A stretch of DNA of 64,000 nt from Halobacillus_B sp963739045 (GTDB lineage Bacteria > Bacillota > Bacilli > Bacillales > Halobacillaceae). Within the stretch, counting starts at the first letter, position 1, and each line of letters starts with the position of its first letter. Made by a program: the position numbers and the translations under genes. Shown here one piece after another: positions 57,653 to 64,000 of the stretch. The notes beneath the pieces are model-generated. The model saw only the letters and a list, made by a program, of their open reading frames with translations. It did not search any database and was not told where the DNA came from. The stretch lies in NCBI GenBank assembly GCA_963739045.1, contig CAVTYY010000004.1:496001-560000 (forward strand). Reading direction: 5' to 3'.

Positions 57653-59215
57653 TTATATTAAGTAGGGACCGAAGAATACCATAATAAAGGCAATGTGAAT
57701 ACCCACAAAATAGGTCACCTGAATAGGAATTGACCAATCTCTTTTCTTTAAGCCAAGCATAAGAATAGCATAGGTTAGTACACCAAATCCTAACAGATAG
57801 ATAAACGAGCTTCCCGTGAAAGAGAGGTAGTCAGGAGCACTATTCATTAGGGAGTGAGTAAACAAACGGTCTTTAAATAGCAGCGTAGCAGCAAGATAGA
57901 TAAAGATACCTGTGTAAAATACCCAGGGGTGATCATTATCAAGCGCTTTATTGTTGCTAAACATCATAATTACAAGAAAAATTAACGGCCAAATGAACCA
58001 AAGAAAAGCGATGACTATGGTAAGAAAACTGAGGGACAGCATACCTGCTGTTTTCCCTAACGCATTCAATAAGTTTCTTTTGTGAACCCCCTGGGCCTTT
58101 GAAATAACTTCTTTTTGGGAGGAGGATAAAAATAATTCCTTTTGGTCGCCAGTTAAATCCAGCCAAGTAATCGTATCATTATTGATCCACATCGGTTTCA
58201 CAGAATTACTTGGAGTATTACTCAGTCTCATGACACTTGTTACCTCAGTCTCATTTAAAGCTGCCTTATAAATGTTAAACTGTTTTGATTCTTTATAACG
58301 AGTTGCGGTTCTGCCAAATGCTTTAAATAGAAGCTGAGTATGACCGTCTTTCAATCTCAATTTAATGTCCCCGAGTTCAGTTAAATTACTGCTTCCGTGC
58401 GGATCCTTAATCGATAATTGAGTTAAATTCAGTTGTTTTTTCATGGGAGTGGAAGCATAAAAATATTGGTTCTGTGGCGTTCCGCTCATGTTTTGTTTCT
58501 GTAAAGCGGTAACTAATACTTTGACGATATTGTCCTTTATCGCAAATTGTAAATCTTTAGCCACGAGGGAATCATCTAATGTGAAGTTGGATTTTCCGAG
58601 AGTCGTCACTTTATTATCTTTTAATTGATAGAAAGTGATATGATTCCCTTTTTGATCGACTGAATTTTTCATCAGGTACGTTCTCTGACCGGATTGGTAA
58701 GCGTGTATAGAAGCATTTTCATTTTCCAGTTTTAAAATAGGCTGAGACTTTAAGCTGTCGGTTTCCAGGGAGTAGAGCTGATTATCTTTACGGTAGAATA
58801 CCCTGCTGTCAGTCGAGATAAATTGATCTATGTCTGTCAATTTTTTGTGGGTCTTTCCATTATATAGGGCGTAGTAGTCGGAATATAGAAAAGTGGTGTC
58901 CTTTAAATAAACTTGTGTGAATTTGTTTACAGGAATCTGATATGTACTTTTATTCTTTAAATTGTAATCGTTATTATATATTTTCTTTGTGACGCCATCG
59001 GTAGTTAAATAAGTGAGCGTTACATCTCCATTCGCAGAAGTATTAATCGAGGGTTCTGAAGCAAATGGCGTCGTTCCCAGATTGATTTCTCTACTCCAGT
59101 TTTTTTCCGGGGCTTCAGTCACTTTTTGATAATTATCAGTAAATAATAAGGCAATTCCCGCCAGTATTATAATGACCGGGGCAAGCCAAACCCATTTTCT
59201 TTTAAAAAAATCCAT
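57653..59215 (-). CDS. large membrane protein with extracytoplasmic repeat-like domain, unknown
   Basis: 520 residues. One N-terminal membrane helix (about 8-27), then an extracytoplasmic region of about 340 residues rich in short beta strands with Tyr/Lys/Thr, suggestive of a beta-propeller (inference). Four or five C-terminal helices follow (about 385-515: TAGMLSLSFLTIVIAFLWFIWPLIF and on). I do not recognise a family. ATG 59215 is preferred; AAGGA is too close to the earlier ATG 59224. It interrupts the yutF-yutG neighbourhood of B. subtilis, so may be an insertion specific to this lineage. Confidence 0.75.
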   Translation of the reverse strand: MDFFKRKWVWLAPVIIILAGIALLFTDNYQKVTEAPEKNWSREINLGTTPFASEPSINTSANGDVTLTYLTTDGVTKKIYNNDYNLKNKSTYQIPVNKFTQVYLKDTTFLYSDYYALYNGKTHKKLTDIDQFISTDSRVFYRKDNQLYSLETDSLKSQPILKLENENASIHAYQSGQRTYLMKNSVDQKGNHITFYQLKDNKVTTLGKSNFTLDDSLVAKDLQFAIKDNIVKVLVTALQKQNMSGTPQNQYFYASTPMKKQLNLTQLSIKDPHGSSNLTELGDIKLRLKDGHTQLLFKAFGRTATRYKESKQFNIYKAALNETEVTSVMRLSNTPSNSVKPMWINNDTITWLDLTGDQKELFLSSSQKEVISKAQGVHKRNLLNALGKTAGMLSLSFLTIVIAFLWFIWPLIFLVIMMFSNNKALDNDHPWVFYTGIFIYLAATLLFKDRLFTHSLMNSAPDYLSFTGSSFIYLLGFGVLTYAILMLGLKKRDWSIPIQVTYFVGIHIAFIMVFFGPYLI

Positions 59216-59295
59216 GAAATACATTCCTTTCCAACTATGTAATCTATTAACTACTATAGCTTACATACGGAATAAAAATCTATAAGTTTCAGAAA

Positions 59296-59325
59296 ATTAA
59301 AAAACCGCGCGGGATCTGCGCGGTT
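59296..59325 (-). terminator. terminator of yutG
   Basis: AACCGCGC (59303-59310) pairs with GCGCGGTT (59318-59325). On the minus strand a T-run follows (A at 59297-59304 on the plus strand). Confidence 0.75.
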
Positions 59326-59842
59326 ACTCTTCTTCCTCGTCTTCTTCATCGCCTACAGCACTATGTGCCAAACGGCTGGAAGCAGCGGCTGCTATGGCAC
59401 CTACAATATCATCAAGAAAGGTATGACATTCTCCAGTTGATTTATCATTAAGCTTCTGCAGGATTCCAGGTTTTTGCTTATCAATGTAGCCATAATTAGT
59501 AAATCCAATGGAACCATACACATTTACAATCGAAAAGGCGATGATTTCATCCACTCCATACAAGCCTTCATCTGCTGCTATTGTAGCTTGAAGAGGTTCT
59601 TCTAATTTATTTTGTTCTGCTAATTTATCCAGCTGAATGCCAGTGAGAATCGCATTTTGAACTTCCCGCTTTTTTAATACTTGATTTACATTAAAGCGGC
59701 AGTCTTCCATGGTCAGATTGGTATGATATTTTGATTGAAGATAGTGCACCAGCTCTGCCATATCGTCTATGGTGACGCCGCGCTCAGTTAACCATTCACG
59801 TGCCGTTTTCTCAAGTGCGGATACTTTCTTGTTCTCTGCCAT
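59324..59842 (-). CDS. yutG: phosphatidylglycerophosphatase A family protein YutG
   Basis: 172 residues. The PgpA-like core is seen in VDEIIAFSIVNVYGSIGFTNYGYIDKQKPGI (about 96-126) and CHTFLDDIVGAIAAAA (about 138-153). The protein is less hydrophobic than E. coli PgpA and lacks clear membrane helices, as is usual for YutG. The acidic tail (DEEDEEEE) is notable. Role in lipid head-group dephosphorylation is possible but unproven. Confidence 0.85.
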   Translation of the reverse strand: MAENKKVSALEKTAREWLTERGVTIDDMAELVHYLQSKYHTNLTMEDCRFNVNQVLKKREVQNAILTGIQLDKLAEQNKLEEPLQATIAADEGLYGVDEIIAFSIVNVYGSIGFTNYGYIDKQKPGILQKLNDKSTGECHTFLDDIVGAIAAAASSRLAHSAVGDEEDEEEE

Positions 59843-60018
59843 AATCGTTGCCTCCCTTATTTACTTGACTAGTATAATTTACCCTGATTTATGAAAAAAA
59901 CTAAAAGGGGGTATTATTATTATACCAATAAATCGCTTTCATTGTGACAGTAGACCTTCGTATTTTAAAAAGAATGATCTATGGTAAACTGAAATTAATT
60001 TGAGAGGAGGACGAATCG

Positions 60019-60981
60019 ATGAGCAAGCCGTCAATCTTTATTACAAGAAAACTTCCTGAGAAGGTTCTCGAACCTTACAGGCAGGAATTGGCAATTGATA
60101 TGTGGGAAGAAACAGATGAAGCAGTACCGAGAGAGATCCTTTTACGAAAAGCAAGAGAAGCGGATGGTCTAGTGACCATGCTGACAGAATCCATTGATGA
60201 CTCTTTACTGAACGAAGCAGCCAATTTAAAAATCGTAGCAAATATGGCTGTTGGATATGACAATGTCAATGTCGAAAGCGCAAGAAAGCATAACATTGAA
60301 GTAACCAATACACCTGATGTTTTAACCGATACTACAGCTGACTTGGCTTTTGGACTGTTAATGACAGCAGCCAGAAGAATTGTGGAGGCAGATCAATATG
60401 TAAGAAATGGAGACTGGAAATATTGGGCACCTATGCTGATGGCGGGGTCCGATATCCACCATAAAACCCTGGGAATTGTGGGAATGGGACGGATAGGTAC
60501 AACCGTAGCTAAACGTGGCAGAGGGTTCGATATGGAGATTCTTTATCATAACCGGTCAAGAAATGTAGAAGCTGAAGAACAGCTTGGAGCTGAATATGTG
60601 AGCTTGGAGCAATTATTGGAGAAAGCGGATTTCGTTGTTTGTCTCGCCCCGTTGACTGATGAAACACACCATATGTTTGATCGAGCCGCCTTCAAGCATA
60701 TGAAAAATGACGCAATATTTATCAATGCTTCTCGAGGCGCATTAGTGAATGAGAAGGCATTGTATAACGCCCTCATATCGAAAGAGATAAAAGGAGCAGG
60801 TTTAGATGTGTTTGAGAATGAACCGATCTCAAAGGACCATCCTCTTCTACAGCTTAATCAAGTCGTCTGCCTTCCGCACATTGGGTCTTCGAGTGTTGAG
60901 ACCAGAACGAAAATGATGGAACTAGCTTTAGATAATGTACTGCGTGTACTGAAAGGCGATACACCGATCACGCCGGTATAA
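60019..60981 (+). CDS. D-isomer-specific 2-hydroxyacid dehydrogenase (glyoxylate/hydroxypyruvate reductase type)
   Basis: 320 residues. NAD-binding GMGRIGTTVAKRGRGF (about 155-170). The catalytic trio is visible: Arg in NASRGALVNE (about 238), Glu in LDVFENEP (about 267) and His in LPHIGSSS (about 285). Likely interconverts 2-keto acids and D-2-hydroxyacids such as glyoxylate/glycolate or hydroxypyruvate/D-glycerate. ATG 60019 with GAGAGGAGG upstream. Monocistronic, with a bidirectional terminator. Confidence 0.92.
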   Translation: MSKPSIFITRKLPEKVLEPYRQELAIDMWEETDEAVPREILLRKAREADGLVTMLTESIDDSLLNEAANLKIVANMAVGYDNVNVESARKHNIEVTNTPDVLTDTTADLAFGLLMTAARRIVEADQYVRNGDWKYWAPMLMAGSDIHHKTLGIVGMGRIGTTVAKRGRGFDMEILYHNRSRNVEAEEQLGAEYVSLEQLLEKADFVVCLAPLTDETHHMFDRAAFKHMKNDAIFINASRGALVNEKALYNALISKEIKGAGLDVFENEPISKDHPLLQLNQVVCLPHIGSSSVETRTKMMELALDNVLRVLKGDTPITPV

Positions 60982-60985
60982 AAAA

Positions 60986-61010
60986 TCCGCCAGCTGTAAA
61001 AGCTGGCGGA
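60986..61010. terminator. bidirectional terminator after the dehydrogenase
   Basis: TCCGCCAGCT (60986-60995) pairs perfectly with AGCTGGCGGA (61001-61010). The A-run at 60980-60985 gives a T-run for the convergent yutI. Confidence 0.75.
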
Positions 61011-61025
61011 GTATCCTGACAATCA

Positions 61026-61247
61026 TTAAAATACTTGTTCTACTTCGTAAACTCCCGGGACTTCCTGGGATAGAGCACGTTCAATACCGGCTTTTAAAGT
61101 GATTGTTGAGCTTGGGCAGTTTCCGCAAGCCCCCATGAGACGCAGACGGACGATTCCATCTTCAACATCTACCAATTCAACGTCTCCTCCATCACGCAGT
61201 AAAAATGGGCGAAGTTTATTAAGTACTTCCTGAACTTGTTCATGCAT
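61026..61247 (-). CDS. yutI: NifU-like Fe-S carrier YutI
   Basis: 73 residues forming a single Nfu domain: RPFLLRDGGDVELVDVEDGIVRLRLMGACGNCPSSTITLK (about 13-52) with the cluster-binding CGNC. Carries Fe-S clusters, probably made by SufBCD, to target proteins. ATG 61247 is chosen (AAAGGGGAAG upstream). Part of the Fe-S group with yutM nearby. The family is well known, and B. subtilis has yutI at the same place. Confidence 0.92.
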   Translation of the reverse strand: MHEQVQEVLNKLRPFLLRDGGDVELVDVEDGIVRLRLMGACGNCPSSTITLKAGIERALSQEVPGVYEVEQVF

Positions 61248-61407
61248 GTTCAATCTTCCCCTTTCTATATAATTCATTATAAAACGTTTGATTGAAAAAA
61301 TCTATAATTGTCTCATGATATTTATTGAGAACCATTTTCATTTTATCTTTTTTCAGATCTTTTGTAAAATAAAAGAAAAGAGCAGTGAGCTTTAGAGGAG
61401 GGAAACC

Positions 61408-61746
61408 ATGGGGGGAAATAAGAGGATTCATTTGGATGTTTACGGAGCAGAGATTAAATGTCCAAGTTGTGTGAATGCGCCAGGAGCAAAGGAAACTTAT
61501 GAGTGGCTGCAAGCTGCCATATCAAGAAAGTATGGCAATCAAGACATCACTTATCACTATATTGATATCCACAAATCAGGAATTGAAGAAAAGCATAAAG
61601 AACTTGTCAATCAAATTCTTAATGATGAACTGTTTTATCCACTTGTAGTAGTGGAAGGAGAAATCGTCGCAGAAGGCATACCACGCTTAAAAACCGTTTA
61701 TCAGGCATTAGAACAGCATGGATTACAAGAACTTACCGGTATTTAA
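61408..61746 (+). CDS. yuzD: YuzD-family thioredoxin-like protein
   Basis: 112 residues. DVYGAEIKCPSCVNAPGAKETYEWL (about 10-34) with a CPSC redox-type motif, and FYPLVVVEGEIVAEGIPRL (about 76-94), as in the YuzD/DUF1462 family. Predicted thioredoxin fold; function unknown, possibly a disulfide or Fe-S related oxidoreductase. ATG 61408 has GAGGAGGG upstream. It is followed at 77 bp by yuzB. Confidence 0.85.
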   Translation: MGGNKRIHLDVYGAEIKCPSCVNAPGAKETYEWLQAAISRKYGNQDITYHYIDIHKSGIEEKHKELVNQILNDELFYPLVVVEGEIVAEGIPRLKTVYQALEQHGLQELTGI

Positions 61747-61823
61747 TTAACGATCGATGAAAACGTATGGTAAAATAGGTGCAGTATGGGGATTCATTCT
61801 TCATTCAAAGGAGAGACAATGGG

Positions 61824-62059
61824 TGAATCCAATGATTGAATTTTGTATAAATAATTTGGTAAGTGGGTCACAGGCAGCAAAAGAAGTGCTTGAAAAAGAT
61901 CCGGACCTCGATGTAATAGAATATGGCTGCTTAAGTAATTGTGGTCTTTGTTCATACGGTTTGTTTGCTTTAGTCGAAGGAGAACGTGTAATGGCTGAAA
62001 CACCTGAAAAGCTTGTAGATAATATTTACGAATATCTGGAAGAGAATCCCCACCTGTAA
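61824..62059 (+). CDS. yuzB: YuzB-family (UPF0349) protein
   Basis: 78 residues. NPMIEFCINNLVSGSQAAKEVLEKDPDLDVIEYGCLSNCGLCSYGLFALVEGE with three clustered Cys (about 27-40) is typical of UPF0349; the first quoted residues follow the initiator. It resembles a thioredoxin-like ferredoxin fold that may bind a metal or cluster. GTG 61824 is the start, with AAAGGAGAG upstream; the longer frame to 61757 has no ribosome binding site. Confidence 0.85.
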
Positions 62060-62123
62060 AGGGTGTCAGCTTTGTAAAACAACACCATTCCTTATAAAAT
62101 GGCAGCCAGTTAGGCAGCTAAGT

Positions 62124-62161
62124 AAGAATTTCCAGTTAAGATGAATGGAAATTCTTTTTTT
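62124..62161 (+). terminator. terminator after yuzB
   Basis: AAGAATTTCCA (62124-62134) pairs perfectly with TGGAAATTCTT (62146-62156), then TTTTT. Confidence 0.8.
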
Positions 62162-62274
62162 GACTGAAAGGCATATGTATATAGGGTTGGAGGATTTAGT
62201 CAGAGGAGGTACTTCCTAAAGGGCAGTTCTCCATCGAATCACTGTTTTACTTAGTTTAGAAAGAGATTAAACAT

Positions 62275-62306
62275 TTGATAATATAAAGGCTGGTTAGTAT
62301 ACTAAC
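62275..62306 (+). promoter_or_regulatory. yutM promoter with 14-bp palindromic operator
   Basis: TTGATA (62275-62280), 17 bp, TATACT (62298-62303). The perfect palindrome GTTAGTATACTAAC (62293-62306) covers the whole -10, a strong sign of a repressor site. The regulator is unknown. Confidence 0.6.
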
Positions 62307-62333
62307 AGTAAGATTAGAAAGGAGAGGCTCGGG

Positions 62334-62696
62334 ATGATTCTGAACATTACAGAAGCGGCTAGTCACCGAATTAAAGAAATGATGAAGGAAGAAGATTCTG
62401 AAGAAGTACGTCTTCGCTTCGGTGTTAAAGGTGGAGGTTGCAGCGGATTGTCTTATTCAATGGGCTTCGAAGATCAGATTAACGAAGAACTTGATGTTAC
62501 TGAGGAAGCACATGGAATTCCAGTTGTAATTAATAGACAAGATGCTGCCATTATAGAAGGAACAACCATCGACTTTAAACAGAACATGATGGGCGGAGGT
62601 TTCACAATCGATAATCCGAACGCGATTGTTTCCTGCGGGTGTGGCTCTTCCTTTAAAACCGCAACTAATGCAGGTACTCCAGATCCTAACTGTTAA
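62334..62696 (+). CDS. yutM: A-type Fe-S carrier (HesB/IscA/ErpA family) YutM
   Basis: 120 residues. The three conserved Cys of A-type carriers are in GGGCSGLSYSMGF (about 31-43) and the CGCGSSF ending (about 101-107). Receives and delivers Fe-S clusters downstream of SufBCD. ATG 62334 has AAGGAGAG upstream. Single gene with its own promoter and palindromic operator. Confidence 0.94.
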   Translation: MILNITEAASHRIKEMMKEEDSEEVRLRFGVKGGGCSGLSYSMGFEDQINEELDVTEEAHGIPVVINRQDAAIIEGTTIDFKQNMMGGGFTIDNPNAIVSCGCGSSFKTATNAGTPDPNC

Positions 62697-62741
62697 AAAA
62701 ACTGATCGTTTATTTGGTTACAGTTAAATGATTGGAAATAC

Positions 62742-62782
62742 AAATCCCGCTGAACGAATGTGACGTTTGTTCAGCGGGATTT
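62742..62782 (+). terminator. terminator after yutM
   Basis: AAATCCCGCTGAAC (62742-62755) pairs perfectly with GTTCAGCGGGATTT (62769-62782). Confidence 0.75.
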
Positions 62783-62877
62783 TCTGCGTTTAAATTTTCG
62801 AGATTAAGATTAGAAAGAGATAGGATGTCCCCGCTCTGCATACCTTTAATTAAAAGGAAAAGAGGGGGAGTTTCCTT

Positions 62878-63129
62878 ATGAAAAAATTTCTCATGCAAAG
62901 TTTTTCAGCAGATGAAAGCAGAATTAGTGCTATTATTCTTGGTTTTTTTATCACGCTTATCATTTCTATGCAGCAGTATATTCTTTCAGGCACCATCGAT
63001 GAAAATGCAAAACATTTGTTAATTACTTTTGTATATGTCATCGGCGGGGTACATGTATCCAACCAAGTAAAGGAATATATTACTATAGAATTCCGGAGAA
63101 ATGGGAAAGACTCCTCTCCAGAAGAGTGA
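62878..63129 (+). CDS. small membrane protein, unknown
   Basis: 83 residues with two membrane helices (about 16-36, ISAIILGFFITLIISMQQYI, and about 46-62) and a charged tail. Not recognised. The size and two-helix form recall small phage-type membrane proteins, but nothing else here is phage-like. ATG 62878 with GAGGGGGAG upstream; a clear terminator follows. Confidence 0.7.
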   Translation: MKKFLMQSFSADESRISAIILGFFITLIISMQQYILSGTIDENAKHLLITFVYVIGGVHVSNQVKEYITIEFRRNGKDSSPEE

Positions 63130-63135
63130 TTAAGA

Positions 63136-63165
63136 AAAGCCAGCCTATTGATTGGCTGGCTTTCT
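63136..63165. terminator. terminator between the small membrane protein and yumC
   Basis: AAAGCCAGCC (63136-63145) pairs perfectly with GGCTGGCTTT (63154-63163). Confidence 0.7.
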
Positions 63166-63185
63166 GTACGTGTAAGGATGTTTTT

Positions 63186-64000
63186 TTAAGTGAACATACT
63201 AGTGGAATGCTTCGGCTGAAGACGGGCATTTGGATCCATATAAGCTTTGGCATTATTTACGGCTGTGGGACCTTCCCCGAAACCTGAAGCAATGAGTTTC
63301 ACCTTGCCAGGGTACGTACAAATATCTCCTGCAGCGTATATGCCTTGAATATTCGTTTCCATTTTCGAATTTACCACGATGCTGTTCTTTTCAATTTCCA
63401 GTTCCCAGTCTTTAATCGGCCCAAGGGAAGAAATAAAGCCGTAGTTCACAATAAGATCATCTACATCTACTGTTTCTACTTTGTCCCCTTTGACCTCTTG
63501 AAGTACCACTTGAGAAATTCGATCTTCCCCGATCATCTTTTCAGGTGTGAACGGAGTCAGCAGTCTGACCTTTGAATTTTTAAGCTGTTCTACACTGTGT
63601 TCATGAGCACGGAAGTTATCTCTCCGGTGCACCAGGGAAACTTGCTTAGCAATAGGCTCAAGCATAAGAGCCCAGTCCACTGCTGAATCCCCGCCGCCGC
63701 AGATCATGACATTTCTGTCTGCAAATTTGCTCATATCATCTACAAAATAATGAAGGTTGGAATTTTCGTATTTTTCGGTGCCTTCCATTTTTAATTTACG
63801 AGGCTGGAAAGCACCATTGCCGGCAGTGATAATAATTGTTTTAGTGTAGTGAACGCCTTGATTTGTCGTTAATTTGAAGGATTGATCCTCCATGCGTTCT
63901 ATGGATTCGACGGCTTCTTCTAGTGCAATGGCTGGGTCAAACGCCATTGCTTGTTCTTTAAGGTTATCGACAAGCTCCTGGGCACGCACCCGTGGAAATC
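63186..64000 (-). CDS. yumC: ferredoxin--NADP+ reductase, thioredoxin-reductase type (N-terminus cut)
   Basis: 271 codons are visible; the frame continues past the right edge, so roughly the first 60-70 residues are missing. The NADP domain ICGGGDSAVDWALMLEPIAK and VHRRDNFRAHE are seen, and the FAD-contact ending GIYAAGDICTYPGKVKLIASGFGEGPTAVNNA. It lacks the CxxC of thioredoxin reductase in this part, as expected for the YumC type. YumC passes electrons between NADPH and ferredoxin or flavodoxin, and is essential in B. subtilis. GTG 63989 is not taken as a start because the family continues upstream. Confidence 0.93.
   Translation of the reverse strand, partial: FPRVRAQELVDNLKEQAMAFDPAIALEEAVESIERMEDQSFKLTTNQGVHYTKTIIITAGNGAFQPRKLKMEGTEKYENSNLHYFVDDMSKFADRNVMICGGGDSAVDWALMLEPIAKQVSLVHRRDNFRAHEHSVEQLKNSKVRLLTPFTPEKMIGEDRISQVVLQEVKGDKVETVDVDDLIVNYGFISSLGPIKDWELEIEKNSIVVNSKMETNIQGIYAAGDICTYPGKVKLIASGFGEGPTAVNNAKAYMDPNARLQPKHSTSMFT

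Overview
The window reads as chromosomal DNA of a low-G+C, endospore-forming member of the Bacillaceae, probably a salt-tolerant genus close to Halobacillus (the genus is inference). Spore-forming ability is shown by an alpha/beta-type SASP, two CotF-like coat proteins, YwcE, YunB, LytH and a YhcN/YutC-type lipoprotein. From about 26.3 kb to the right end the gene content follows the Bacillus subtilis yus-yur-yun-yut-yum region closely (fadM, fadNAE, yusI, gcvH, yusFED, metNPQ, yurZ, sufCDSUB, yunED, yunB, lytH, yutC-yutG, yutI, yuzD, yuzB, yutM, yumC). No prophage, insertion sequence, CRISPR array, rRNA or tRNA was seen.

Left part (1-26 kb). An ABC-F ATPase runs off the left edge and diverges from a small XRE regulator with a clear palindromic operator candidate. 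Next come a DUF1697 gene with an apparent 1-bp frameshift at its start, a remnant of a BCCT osmolyte transporter, a GntR/UTRA regulator and an M24-fold enzyme that resembles the DMSP lyase DddP but lacks its catalytic aspartate. They are followed by an EF-G-binding protein, a YurR-type oxidoreductase, murB, the aa3-type menaquinol oxidase operon qoxABCD with convergent ywcE, an isolated ilvD, and accessory metabolic genes (histidine phosphatase, VOC protein, FMN reductase with divergent LysR, iolS, hpaB). A run of small spore and stress genes follows, then an orphan glycine-betaine-binding lipoprotein, a VLRF1-type release factor, copZ and coat genes.

Middle part (26-45 kb). fadM and fadNAE (beta-oxidation) are preceded by a perfect FadR operator. 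After yusI, gcvH and yusFED come two tandem SAM (S-box) riboswitches, each with its own promoter; the second directly controls the methionine importer metNPQ. yurZ, a small uncharted ORF and the complete sufCDSUB iron-sulfur assembly operon follow.

Right part (45-64 kb). yunE-yunD, an HD-GYP protein and yunB lead to a lysine riboswitch in front of an NhaC-family carrier (probable lysine transporter) and an NSS transporter with a 31-residue MetS-type small subunit. lytH, yutC, yutD-yutG, a 2-hydroxyacid dehydrogenase and more Fe-S and thiol genes (yutI, yuzD, yuzB, yutM) close the window, with yumC cut by the right edge. Two themes recur. Amino-acid uptake is under riboswitch control (methionine by SAM, lysine by the L-box). 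Fe-S/thiol chemistry is concentrated here (suf, yutI, yutM, yuzD, yusI, yusE).
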